This document shows positions 23,696-35,256 of a stretch of 64,000 bases of DNA, piece by piece; the first letter of the stretch is position 1, and every line of letters starts with the position of its first letter. Made by a program: the position numbers and the translations under genes. The stretch comes from Siphonodentalium dalli (Eukaryota; Mollusca; Scaphopoda; Gadilida; Siphonodentaliidae): contig CP136068.1 of the NCBI GenBank assembly GCA_032622095.1, positions 47,238,443 through 47,302,442 on the forward strand, in the 5' to 3' direction. The notes under the pieces are model-generated. The model did not search any database. It saw nothing but the letters and a program-made list of their open reading frames with translations, and had not been told where the DNA came from.

Positions 23696-24129
23696 CTGTT
23701 AAGAACACAAATATTATGAGGTTGATTTTCGGATTGCTGAAACATTTTGTAATTTCATGTGGTACATGTAGAGGTGTGAAGACATATACATACTAACACA
23801 ATCATATTAATTCCATTAGTACAATACAATGCATGGTACTAATTTTAGTTTATATTGACATGGTTGAAAATTACACGTACCCAATGCGGGTGGTGATCGA
23901 GTTGTAGATATACTGTGTGCGTTCGCGAATATTTGTTATGCATCGATTCTGTCTCAACAAATAGAAGTGTTAAACGATGCGATACGGTTAATCATTATGA
24001 ATTTATGGTTAACATGTCATGGCGGGACCTGCACTGGGGCAACAATAAGCTCGCATTCCATTGCATGCTATTATATATAAGACAAGGCACCGGCTTATAA
24101 GGTAACGTTAAATATTGTTATGTTGTATT

Positions 24130-24224
24130 ATATTATATATGCGAGACTCCCTATGGTAGACTTCATAAATAAGAAAATGCATTGGCACAGGGTTTTCGTA
24201 AACTTTCAGGAAGCTCCAGTCATG
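24130..24224. repeat. Degenerate copy of the piggyBac-type palindrome family
   Basis: It contains TATATATGCGAGACTCC and AATGCATTGGCACAGGG. Further on, GGAAGCTCCAGTCATG matches in reverse complement the left part of the element at 54450-54684. Ends and TTAA borders are not recoverable. Confidence 0.55.
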
Positions 24225-24737
24225 AGAACAGAGAACAGTACGTTTATTGTGTAGTTGGGTTGGGGGATGTTTCTGACACCAATTATTGTAGATGACTCTT
24301 CAATCATCAGCTGTGCATATACGATGTGTTTACTTATGTTGTTATTTAAGAGTTAGTGTTTATTCTCAAAACTTGTTTCACAATCATCATCTTATGCAGA
24401 GTACCAAATTGTTTTTCATATATATCATGGTATAATATTACAATTTTTATAAGAGTTTAGCCAGAATGCGCGCAGAACTTAGTTTAAACATATCTTATTT
24501 TAATAAAAATAATGCACAAATTTCACGGTATGATGATAAAAGATATTGATGGTTTATACCAGAATTTGGCAGTAAGCATAGTGCTTATCTTGAGCCATTT
24601 TCTACACATATAACCTATTGAATAATAACCGTTTCATACATAAACAAACTATGTATAATTCGATGTGTACGATTGTATATAGCTCAATACAATTACTGTC
24701 GTTATTGTTAATTATAATGTAGAGCTTGGTGGCATAC

Positions 24738-24832
24738 CTTCCAATGAAGCGTCACGGCCGGATCACCTGCAGATGTGACTGCGCATGTACGTTCCTGCCC
24801 CGAGCCCGTTACTTCCAGACCTGTAGGAGCAA
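24738..24832 (-). CDS. Ig-superfamily receptor, exon 3: first half of Ig domain 2
   Basis: A 95-bp exon, phase 1 to 0, between CCACAACAG and GTATGCCACC. With the incoming G it encodes VAPTGLEVTGSGQERTCAV, then TSAGDPAVTLHWK. ERTCAV supplies the canonical B-strand cysteine and LHWK the core Trp of the C strand, so this is an I/C2-type Ig domain completed by exon 4. Domain 2 therefore keeps the standard disulfide, while domains 1 and 3 do not. Confidence 0.75.
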
Positions 24833-24942
24833 CTGTTGTGGAAAACGAGACATTCATTATTCAAAAACATAAGCTTCCAAAATATTAAATACTCAGACTT
24901 TTTAATCACTCTATGACACTAGGTTCATACGGTTACGTACCT

Positions 24943-25163
24943 TTATTCCGAAGACCTAAAACTCCGAATGTCCGATATTCCGAATGTCCGATACTACGAT
25001 GGTCATATTCCGAAGGTCAAATACTACGAAGGTCCGATATTCCGAAGGCTAAGTACTCCGAATGTCCGCGATTCCGAAGTATTAATACTCTGAATGTCCA
25101 ATGGTCCGAAGGTCGAATACTCCGAAGGTCCAATAGTTACGAAGGTCTAATACTCCGAAGTAG
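24943..25163. repeat. Minisatellite of ~17-18-bp CCGAA-containing units
   Basis: About a dozen degenerate units built on TACTCCGAAGGTCCGATA. The unit length is close to a multiple of three, so a repetitive open frame appears, but I do not regard it as a gene. Confidence 0.75.
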
Positions 25164-25471
25164 TTATACTATACTCGGCTAACAGAAGAATGAAAAATTA
25201 TGAACTTCCAAACACAGTTTCAGAACTGCCAAGTAAGAGTGGATGTGTATGGGGCTACAGGGCAGTAGACAATGTTTACGTGTGCAGTCAAAGTATTAAT
25301 TGATAATTGTTAAGTCGATATTAAAAGTAATTATGTTAAATTTTAGACCCATTCCTTTGGTTTTAAAAACTCATGGTCACATTTAAATGATATATAACTC
25401 TGTCAAGAAATCCATTTTCAGTCACAATTCTTGCGTGACATGTTTATTATGTATAATTGCAAAAATGGTGT

Positions 25472-25690
25472 CTGCTCTTGAGGGAACATTGCGGATAGTC
25501 TCCCCTGACGCCCCGGGAGACATTGATTCCTCTGGAAGACAATCCGCAATGTTCCCATCAAGCACAGTCACCAATAAATACGTTATGAGACACTCAGTCG
25601 TCGGATATGGTGTCATGTGAGCCTCAGCGATATAAAAATTAATATTGATCTTACTTCGCCTCACATGACACCATACCCGACCACTAAGCG
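25472..25690. repeat. Two adjacent hairpins
   Basis: Hairpin one spans 25472-25565, with arms TTGAGGGAACATTGCGGA and TCCGCAATGTTCCCATCAA. Hairpin two spans about 25596-25690, with arms GGATATGGTGTCATGTGAG and CTCACATGACACCATACCC. They may be one compound palindromic element. Confidence 0.6.
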
Positions 25691-26451
25691 TCCCCTAACT
25701 TATAATGTCTTCGGTGTTCAAACACTCGCAAATTTTCCTCGCTATTTTTGGTGTTTACAATTTATTTAAACTATATGTGTATATGTCATACAAACATATA
25801 TAAGCAAACAATTCACTTTAAAAATTATAGTGACACCAGAGGTGGGGTCGGGCCAGGCCCGTGCACACTCACCATTCACTCTTCTTGCACCCATAATGTA
25901 TGTCTATAAATGGCATAATATACAAAATACCATAACACTATACCTTTTGGTGTCAGAAACATATATAGTGACCGTCCAGTATGTCTACACATATATCATT
26001 AAAACAATATATATATTTTTTTATTGGTAGGTGTTCAAGTTCTTGTATTGAGGGTTTTTTATTTTGTGCCTTAATTGTTTTATTGTCTTACTGAGATGGC
26101 CTGTCATTTTTGGTACGCATGTCGACACATAATAATCGATAATGTGCCATAACGCTAACACCACAGATGCTTATAGAATTCTTGCATTCTGCAACACAAT
26201 TAACTACATGAAAAGTAAAAAGTGGACCGAGATACATCACTTCATTTGTTTCGCATTGTGCACAATGATCCACTGTCATTTTGGAGTATTTGGAGTTCTG
26301 AAGCTGAAATTTTGCGAAAATCTTTTGCCAATGGACTCCATTACTAGTATATACTTATGCTAGTCGACAATAGGGCGCCTAGCAAAGATCACATAATTAT
26401 ATATAAATGAAAATATATTGCATGGCCTGAGAATATTTACTTTGACCATGT

Positions 26452-26525
26452 CAGCCAGTGCTTATATGTGCGACGCTCCCTATGTGAAACTCGCATATAC
26501 ATGTATGAGATAATGCACTGGCACA
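26452..26525. repeat. Degenerate palindrome of the piggyBac-type MITE family
   Basis: CCAGTGCTTATATGTGCGA and AACTCGCATATA, followed by ATAATGCACTGG, form a mutated version of the palindrome seen at 170-240. Confidence 0.55.
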
Positions 26526-26639
26526 TGATATGTAATACTGCACCAGCGCAGTTCCGGTCATGAACCTCGTGGTTAAAGTAAGTATTCACAAAGACACTTC
26601 TTTGTTTTCCTGATAAAAAAAACATTAAATCTTCTTACC

Positions 26640-26890
26640 AAGAAGAATGCAATTTAAACGGAGATGGCTCATCCGAGCTTCTAAATTCCATAAGCTTACT
26701 ATGAACCTATATGGAGGTCGAACTGCGTTCGATATGAACGTAATTCAGGACTAAATATGTTCAACATTACTCTATTTGAGCAACAGGTTCTACACAATTA
26801 TATTTACCGTGATAATGTGCTTTCAATAACGGGTATGGGCTTATTTTAGTATCAAATAAGTCCAATATGAAACGATGAAAATATATAGTT
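26640..26890. repeat. Dispersed repeat fragments shared with 50.1 and 52.6-52.9 kb
   Basis: TTTAAACGGAGATGGCTCAT with CGAGCTTCTAAATTC resembles 50118-50158. The small hairpin GGGCTTATTTTAG with AAATAAGTCC (about 26837-26870) recurs at 52618-52650 and 52815-52850. Remnants of one non-coding family. Confidence 0.45.
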
Positions 26891-27448
26891 TCAACATAAA
26901 CCTACGTGCACAATAATTATGTTGAACTACATAAATCGCTATTCAATATAACTATTTGAAACAGAAACAGAAATAAACAATTCAATGAGTGTACTAGCTT
27001 TCAGAGCGTGTCCTTCTATTAAGATTTTCTTTACAGTTTTATTTAATTTACTTTTGAGAAAAGTTTCTGTTAAAGACGAGTAACTCTTGGAGTGAAACTT
27101 ACTTTGAAATCCAATAGATGTAAATCAGTGGCAAAAATGTCAAAAGGTCAGTCGAACTTTCAGTTGTAAGGAACTGATATGTTTGGCGCGTGTCGAAAAC
27201 TTGTCACCTCATTTTAACCATGTATCTGCTAAATATCCATTGACGAGTAGTTCACCTATTAAATGTTCAGATAATAAGATAAACAATGGTAGTTTGTAGA
27301 ACATATTATCTGAACATTTCACACCACTTGTGAATTTTCGGTTCGCCCGCCTGTCGTCTTCCAAATGAATAATATTTTTTTCCAATTTATAAGCTTATAA
27401 CTGGTACCTATATTTAATTTAGAAAGTAAATTATTAACATTATCTTAC

Positions 27449-27790
27449 CAGCTACGGTTACTGTACTGGTTCCCGGCAGCTGAGAGTTGTCTTCCGATAC
27501 CGTTACAGCCACGGTGTACACGCCTGAGTCAGCTTGCACGAGGTTCACTAACTTCATGGACGTATTCCCATTCTGTGTGCTGCCTGCGAATTCAACCTTG
27601 CCCACATGGGCCGAAACTACAGTGGGAAGAACATTTGGATCGCCAGTGAATAAACCCATGACTTGTGTTGCATCTTTACTCCATACCGTAGCCGTTGTAG
27701 TCCCCGTGAACGTCCAGCCAATGGTGTAGTCAGAGCCGAAGCATACCGTTGTGTCGATTGGTGGCACTGTGACCCAACCTGTGTCGGCAA
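27449..27790 (-). CDS. Ig-superfamily receptor, exon 2: first Ig domain (non-canonical V-like)
   Basis: A 342-bp exon, phase 1-1, between TTTTACAG and GTAAGATA, encoding predicted residues 22-135 of the mature-type protein. Strand landmarks are PPIDTTVCFGSDYTIGWTF, TVWSKDATQV, GKVEFA, NTSMKLVNLVQ and ADSGVYTVAV, ending GTSTVTVA. It is clearly paralogous to exon 5: WTFTGTTT against WTFDGTTT, the same GKVEFA and the same GTSTVTV end. As in exon 5, the B-strand cysteine is Trp and the F-strand cysteine is Val, while a cysteine sits just before the B strand. NTSM is a potential N-glycosylation site. The phase 1-1 exon per domain is the classic Ig-superfamily arrangement. Confidence 0.85.
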
Positions 27791-28287
27791 CTGTAAAATT
27801 AATTAATAAATAGACATAACGATACACGTGTATGACTGATTAAGGAAAATTATGGTACGCGTAACCGAGTTGTAGTATCTTCAAATAAGGCCGACAGTTG
27901 AAAAATAATGAGCTATAATTCACTATACTGTTCGCAGAATGACCATAATGAGACAACAAACATATTCATTACTCCGTAATAATTGTTTCTCGAAAGAGTT
28001 GACACATAATTTCGTGGTAATTAGGTTAATAGTACATCTGAGTTTCTGAGAAATCCAACAGTGATAATATAAATAAATCATTTTATCCACGTTACCTCCT
28101 CGCAGCTTTAAAACCCAGACAAACTTAACAAAGTGTTAGTTTGGTAAAAATTATTATAAAATATAAATTACCAACATCAAAAGTATTTAAAAGATGAAGA
28201 CACTTTGTTTGTGTTGTTAAGAGGATGCGGGGAGTATTTTACTGAACTTCACCACTATATCTAGTAGGATATATAGAGGATATCTAC

Positions 28288-28390
28288 GCTATTTGTTTGG
28301 ATATGGGAATTATCTCATGAGTGTTGGCAAAAGAATGAATTCCATATATGTGTCGTCATCACGAATGAGATAATTGCCATATCCAACCAA
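28288..28390. repeat. Hairpin of about 100 bp
   Basis: TTTGGATATGGGAATTATCT at the left pairs with AGATAATTGCCATATCCAA at the right. It lies in the first intron of the Ig-superfamily gene. Confidence 0.55.
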
Positions 28391-29244
28391 AAAGTGTGGA
28401 TGTGATGTTTATTATATGCTTCGCTCAGTTGGCCCTATGGCTAAACTCGAAGAAGAGTAAAAGGTCCAAATGTGTATACACAAGCACAGCCATGGTAATG
28501 ATCTTGTGCATATAAAAACAGTTCCAGTTTTCAAACAGATTGGTTGAGGGATAAAGGGGCTAACATTAACAAATTTAATTGATAACATATTACAATTTTT
28601 TCAACTGAACAATCAGTGGCGAAGCGATGTTAACTCATCTAGTACCGAATCACTTTCAATTTTAGCGCGGATGGATACGAATGAGATATCGATATCTCAC
28701 TGGACGATAACGGTTTTTATCTGTTGCAAAACTACTACTATTTGATAGCTTAGCATATAATAAATATCGATTATATGTTATTATCATACGCGTGTACGCG
28801 CTATATGTGATCTTATAATAGCAATTCCATATTTAAAATATTTCCTTTCAAATATATATACAATCAGTATTGTGTTGCATTATAGTCTTTGCAGTGTAGT
28901 GCCCCAAAACAGGCATGCACATGTATGTAGCCAAGGTGATGTACATTCATTGGAAAATGCATGCACGGATTTGGGAATCTCGCGCCCGCGCAAAACTAGA
29001 AATAAGTCTTAAGCAATCATGGGCTTGTAGTATAAATGTAGACCAATTTATTTTCTTTTTTATCAAATACCCATATATTTGGGGCATATAATCCGTTGGT
29101 CATGAAAATTAAAACTTCCTAGTTACATATTGTATGCAACAGACAAGTGTGTGTGTTATCTAAAACATTACGCCTCCGAAGGAGAGGGTCCGAAAATTAG
29201 ATCCAGGCCCCGCGGAGACCGTCATAAATGTATATGCTCTAGGC

Positions 29245-30070
29245 CTATTCATTGCCCACACCAATACAAACGTAACGATTTGTAAAATGTATACAACGGT
29301 TAACCATAAATACGACAATGGATGCGGACACACGTACCACAATATATATGGCATAGTAGGTGTGACAATTTATTATGGTGTAGTTTGGTGATAATTGGTT
29401 GGCACAATTGATATGCCATAGCTGGCCATGTCGCCCGCTGCATATTCGCACAATGACCCTTCCAACGCTCGCTATCATCATCCTTTTTCTTGTTTTGGTC
29501 CTTGTATAATTGTATTGTTCGCTTTGTTTATTCCAGACACTTTCTCTCAGCTGCATTTCCCCAATAGTTATGACACAGCTTCCTCGGCTCACATGATAGT
29601 GTTAGCGGAATTATGCGTAGAACTAAACGTTGCAAAATTAAAAACACAATTGGGGAACTGTCTTAGTACGCATGAAATTAATATAAGTAGATAAACATGC
29701 AGTGAGATCATATCAATAAAATGTACTTCGTGTGTGATATGTGAGTGGATGAGGAATTGTCACGATCAAACACAATGATGGACGATCGATCGTGCAATTA
29801 TAATTATCGCAGAGAATACAATGTAGCAAAACGTAGTGAGCAGAGATCAACCTTGTTGGAACGCAATGGATTAATTCGTCCAGTCAACTCACTGTGCGGA
29901 AACTCAACGGGCAACATGGCTTGCTATGACACAGAATTATGACGACCAATTGTCAACAAACTCCACCATTATAAATTGTCACACCTACTCTGCCATCGCT
30001 ACTGTGGTACGTGTGTCCGCAGCCAATGTTCGGAATATCGACATAACGATGATGGTTATTGATGTTGGTC
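29245..30070. repeat. Inverted duplication of a ~250-350-bp segment
   Basis: 29290-29480 read on the minus strand and 29870-30040 read on the plus strand are diverged copies. Both contain CGGGCRACATGGC, AATTGTCACACCTACT and TGTGGTACGTGTGTCCGCA. Each holds a modest open frame with a shared INCHTY...VVRVSA segment, but I recognise no protein family and see no splice context, so coding status is open. Confidence 0.6.
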
Positions 30071-30179
30071 ACGAGATGGTGCATGTCGACCGATTTGAGT
30101 TGGCCTCGCCCGAGTACGATAACTATACCGGAAACGTTCTACTCTACAACATGTATACTCATATTTTCTGAATTTCAAT

Positions 30180-31595
30180 GACTTGCTATGTTTAGGGACT
30201 GTTGTATTGTTTGGTCAAGTTTCTCAGAAAAATAAAAACATGTTGAAATCTCGTTTCCGTTTCGATTCGGTTTCAAGATATATAAAACATATATATCTAT
30301 ATTTGAGGTACTTATTCTAAAACTATATGAAAGTATAATATATACTATAGCTTGTGTGTGTTGTTGTTCACATTCTGATGAAGTTTCAATTAGACAATTG
30401 TTGAGGTGTTAATATCAAGACTATTCATATCAAAATGGATCAGTTTTACAATAAAGGAATCTAGCTGATGTCTTAGGAATGTATTAGATATAGCATTAAT
30501 GTGACCGTTATACTTATATGTGTAATTTTACCCGAAAAATATTATTAGATAGGTCCCGGTGACTTCATATGTTTCAAAAGGGCATTAATAATTAATTAAA
30601 TAATTATTTATGTACACACAAATGTTGCTATCTTGTCGGTGAAAATTGAAACACGTGGATAACCTGACCCTGAGAGTGTCATGAGACAGATGCCGTTGAC
30701 ATCAGACGACTTTAACGGGCATATATGAACAATAAAGAGCGTTCCATACGTAGGAATATTGTTACAGATGGGTCTCCTGACCAGGAGAATGGCATGGGAT
30801 AATGGCTGAACTGAGAATAAAACATTACTTACTTACCTTTGGCCTCAGATGACTTATAATGTGACTAGCAGATTATATGATAATATAAAAAGTGTTATCA
30901 TTCCAGAATATCTATGGGAAAATTGGTGACTGATTTGTAAACAATTAGCACTCATATTGAGTCAGTGCCTCCATAAATAGGATATATATAGCTGCCAAGT
31001 GTTCGTCTGTGTGTATATATGTAAGTAACTCTGTCACGATTTTCGCCGCGTTTAAAACAATATGATCCTCATGTCCTATTGCGCCCATATTTTCACCATG
31101 TCCTGCGGCACATCTTATAAATCGACACGTACAATTTTAGGACAATCCAGGCCAATCCGTACAATACGACCTGATATATAATACGTTCCCCAAAGGTTAT
31201 CGGGGCGATATTTTCAATGATATAACGCGTTTCTCTGAAGAAGAATCAGCGGCGTCTTGTCATGAAAAATACCAAAGCCAAATTCCGGACAAACTCCGCG
31301 CACCATTTGCCAGCTTTCTTTGTATCGTTATCAGCGGTCCAGCGGTGTCCTGCGTGTAATTTGTGACGGGCAATCCCCTAGTTTTATTATACTTACTTTT
31401 ATATATTTAGTATATATTAGTTTTATGTATACATAGTATATATGACAAATTAATGAAGACGAGAGTATACAATATACACTCATAGGGTTCTAATAGGTTA
31501 CAGTTGCAGCACAAGTTATTGTACTATAGGTCAATACCATAGAATATTTTCATACTGTTAGTAATATAAAGTGGTCTTATGATGAGATTCATATA
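30180..31595. other. No feature recognised (intronic)
   Basis: AT-rich sequence within the long first intron of the Ig-superfamily gene. No exon or intact repeat was identified. Confidence 0.4.
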
Positions 31596-31599
31596 GGAT

Positions 31600-31706
31600 C
31601 TATACAACTCGTTCCCAGTTTATAGCGGAATTTACAAAACGAGTCCAGACCTAATTTACTGGACGAGGTTTGTAAATTCCGCTATGAACTGGGGACGAGC
31701 TGTAGA
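31600..31706. repeat. 107-bp near-perfect hairpin
   Basis: CTATACAACTCGTTCCCAGT and TTATAGCGGAATTTACAAA on the left pair with TTTGTAAATTCCGCTATGAA and CTGGGGACGAGCTGTAG on the right. The loop contains CCAGACCTAATTTACTGG. Probably a palindromic MITE. Confidence 0.65.
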
Positions 31707-33350
31707 TTATGTTTACTGCATGATCCAAAACCTCGATAAAACATACTTAAATCAACAACTGGCACGTGAAACTAACATCGGCTTCTATAAGACATGCGAT
31801 GCCGTTTCACGTAAGTATACGTTGTTTGCCTGCGTAAAGAAATATTCCCAGATCAATATAGAGTCTTTGACGTTTTTAATGACGTATATTTAATGACATA
31901 ATTTTTAGACTCTTCATTTATTAGCGTTTGTTGGAAAAACATTGCAATGGAAGACATAGTATTTTGAGACGTGGCGTACAGAATGTAAACAGACGACAAA
32001 CCGTTATTAAACGAAGGTTCAATATCACAATTTATTGAATGGGTTCATTGAATGGAATAAGGGTAGGATCATGTAATAAATGTATTTATTATATTTTCAT
32101 CAACATTGTTATGTCTGGTATTTAATGTTTTATGCCTATGTCAGATGTGAAGTCGTGGCCATTTTGAGTCGCTTTATATGCTACTTGGGAGGTTTTGGTT
32201 GGAACTTCTAACTTTGCCCGTCAAGAACCAACATACTACAATGTCCCGTACAGTTTGTAATGTGTGGCAGGTGATCGTGTCCATATTGCTACTATAATAT
32301 GTTGTTAAACTTAATTCACACAAAAGCGAGTTTGAATATTACGCCAGAGTAGCGCAATTTAATATTGATTATAACATGATATGTCTCGTTAACGATTAAA
32401 GAATCAATCATGGCACGTTGAACATATAATTATACACTTATATAATTAAACATAGCTGTCCCAACATACACGATTATATTCTCCGCCAACGGTACAAACT
32501 GAAACAGTTTTGACAGTACAAGGTGTAAGTTATCAGTCGAAGAATTGTAATCTTACATATGTACCCCAAGTGATAGGCCTTTCAAGTAACGTGTACGTTA
32601 TGCTAATATGGCATACGTTTAAAGATGTGCTAGTTGTCCGATGTATAACACCATAAAACCACCATCAGCACATGTACGTGTTCTATACCATAAGGGTAAG
32701 TTTACATTGCTGTAGATTTGTATACAGATCGGTGTGAAGTCACCAGTCGCAGATTACTGTGATCACAACATGATTACTGATAATGAACGCGCGTTCATCA
32801 GTACTCTGGTAATTGACAATTCACTATGAGTCGTGTCAGTTTAGGCCAGACAAAAAAAATAATTAACTATCAGCAGACCAAAGCAATTTATTCTTACACC
32901 TGTCCAGTTGATAACGGTTCGAAGAAAGATTGAAAGGCGCACGAGAACGAATCACATATGAATACACAATAAACAACAGTGTGCATGTACACAAATATAA
33001 ATATGACTACTTCATCTACCAGTACACATGTTCTCGCGTACACAGTGTGAAATACATGGACTGAAATGACAAAGAAAGATAAAGTTTGCACATTCGCCAA
33101 GCCAGATTAACAATTAATCCAATCAGATTTTCATGTCACAGTGCCTCGGTGTTGACCATGACTTATAACGGACACGAGTTTTGCTCACACGAACGATTAC
33201 TGTGTTCTTTCTGTAAGCATTTCTATATCAACCCGTTTATACTAGTATGCGTGTAGAACTGTATACAGATCTACAGCAATGTAAATACACCCTAAACTAA
33301 TTAGAGTTTTGGTGTTAAATCTGACAGCGGATTGGGATTAACGGGCTCAC

Positions 33351-33414
33351 CTTGAATTGAAATTAATACGGCGAGTAAATATATGATCCTCGACTGTCTG
33401 AGACCGCGTCTCAT
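33351..33414 (-). CDS. Ig-superfamily receptor, exon 1: start codon and signal peptide
   Basis: ATG at 33414 opens MRRGLRQSRIIYLLAVLISI, then QG: a basic N-terminus followed by a hydrophobic core, as in a signal peptide. The exon ends CAAG before the donor GTGAGCC, leaving phase 1. That is the phase required by the Ig domain exon at 27790, 5.6 kb away, which starts TT to complete a Val codon. Cleavage would fall close to the junction. The same frame is open upstream of the ATG, so a slightly longer N-terminus is possible, but the chosen ATG gives the compact signal peptide. Confidence 0.65.
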
Positions 33415-33719
33415 CGTATTCCGTGTTCTCAAAAAATCCGTCAGAAGTTGAACATTATATCGACTATATCCTGCACCACAGGTGTACGTGCTATAAAAAG
33501 GGCGATACGAACGAGTTGTACATGTCCAACACACCGGTTACACGAACGTCCGGGTTGTCCGAGAATGTCCTCTAGTTTATACCCGCGGTGCCATTATAAA
33601 CATGATAGGCGGCATTTAGTCGTCGAATTGTATGCAGATACACAAACATGTCATTTTGAGTGTGCTCCGTGATTCCTTGAAGGTTTACCCCAATTCAACG
33701 CCCAACAAAATATGCATGG

Positions 33720-35025
33720 ACCATGCACTGTTGGTTTTCAATATGTTTTAGGAATATAATTTAATAGGAATTTATCAATAAATATGTGTCTTTTGTTAAT
33801 TCGCGTGCCTATGTCAGCCTTTATTGAACCAACAATGCATACCTTGTTAATTTGAAAATGAGAACGAATTTATCGATGACTCGGAACGAAATTTTTCACA
33901 TGGAGAAATAAATACTGACAAAGGAGCACAGCGTATTACGCCGAGAAATGTGCCGGGCAACTTCTACCTCGACAGAGACACCCCATGTGTCCCACTGTTC
34001 TGCCAGGGACGTTGATAGCTTGGTAGGAAGATGTTAATCAAGCTATTTAAATAAGTGATTATTTGACAAAATGTATTGATTTTAATCAAACACATTAAAA
34101 TGATGATACCAAGTCGATAACTACAATAACTAACAAGAATTTTGTAAACTGTAATGTGAGTATGATTAAGCGCAATGCACAATTGGATAATACGTACAAT
34201 TTAATAGCTCAAAGTAATGTTCCACCTAGGGATAAAAAAAACTACAGGCAAACTACATAGTACCGTACTGATTGTTCCAGGAACGACATGTTCCACTTAA
34301 CATTCTTAGCATAGAAGTAGTGTGTAACTACACTCATATTCAACACAATATTCCCACTTGAATTTCCTTTTGTTTTCTGATTGCCATACACACAAAGGCT
34401 CACGGAGTAACGTCGACAACTGGCTAACCGGGCAACAAAATGGGAACCAAACATCTTTGATCAATTATGAAGCAAATATTGACACTTCATCAGATTTAAC
34501 ATTGTTTTTTGTTTGTGTGTGCCTTTGTTCTGATTTTGCGACATCGTGGTAAAGAATGTAGCGTTACGCTTCAAAAAATCATGACGATTCAGTTAAAGTG
34601 TCGTGCATGAACTCCATTAAAATATAGCATGGGTGACAAATTCTTCGACAGTTTTAGAAGTGGAAGGATATTCCCTACATCAGAGTATTCAAACCAATAT
34701 GATATTTTTCCAACATGCAAAATAATCGACAAAAGCTTAACTCTGTCCCCAAATTTCATTATTATCCATAATGAGGGGTCCATGTGGGTTGTGTTCAAGA
34801 ATAAATAAATCTTGCACAATTCATGGTGTCATAATGTGCAGAACCCTCCAGAGACCCAGGAAATATAAGATTTAATTAAAATCTCAAATTAGGAAGGTAG
34901 AAAATACAATATGGCCGCCAATTTTGCTATTGCCACTCTGCATGTGCATAACATGTAAGCAAACTGACTCAATGCATCGTCAGTGCTTTACATGTTACGG
35001 TATTTTGCATATAGTCTGTATTGTA
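33720..35025. other. No feature recognised
   Basis: Sequence upstream of the Ig-superfamily signal exon. I see no further exon and no clear promoter element on the minus strand. Confidence 0.4.
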
Positions 35026-35029
35026 ATAT

Positions 35030-35256
35030 TTATAAGGCAATTGTAAAGGACATGTGATGTAATGTCAAATTGCAACAATAGGACCGAGATCCAACTTGAC
35101 ATTCATTTGGCGGTGTACTAGTCAAACGTCTGCTGCACCCTACGACTGCTGACTTCCATATTAGTATAACAAGAATGGAAGCCACGATGCCAAATACAAT
35201 ATACGTATATGGCGTGATGAGAAAGTATGTCAATTGCTTACACGGGTCGTTGGTTT
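35030..35256 (-). CDS. Candidate terminal exon with a transmembrane segment, second receptor gene
   Basis: After an acceptor-like CGTAG, a phase-1 frame gives ETNDPCKQLTYFLITP, then a hydrophobic run from YTYIVFGIVASILVILIW, then the basic stretch KSAVVGCSRR and a tail ending at a stop (35030-35032). The order of extracellular stub, one helix and positively charged cytoplasmic side matches exon 8 of the neighbouring Ig-superfamily gene in layout and phase, but not in sequence. It lies upstream of that gene's signal exon, so it would belong to a separate gene on the same strand whose Ig exons lie further right or are lost. The acceptor is weak, and no partner exon was found. Confidence 0.35.

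Noticed and set aside
24913-25182. Repetitive open frame with SECPILR-like units
   Set aside because: It is produced by the CCGAA minisatellite whose period is near a multiple of three.
31684-31893. Open frame on the plus strand ending at a strong GTAAGT donor (31811), reading LARETNIGFYKTCDAVSR
   Set aside because: The frame begins inside the right arm of a hairpin element, and there is no acceptor between the hairpin and the donor.
33488-33500. TATA-box-like CTATAAAAAGGGC on the plus strand
   Set aside because: The nearby receptor exon lies on the opposite strand, and no plus-strand gene is visible downstream.
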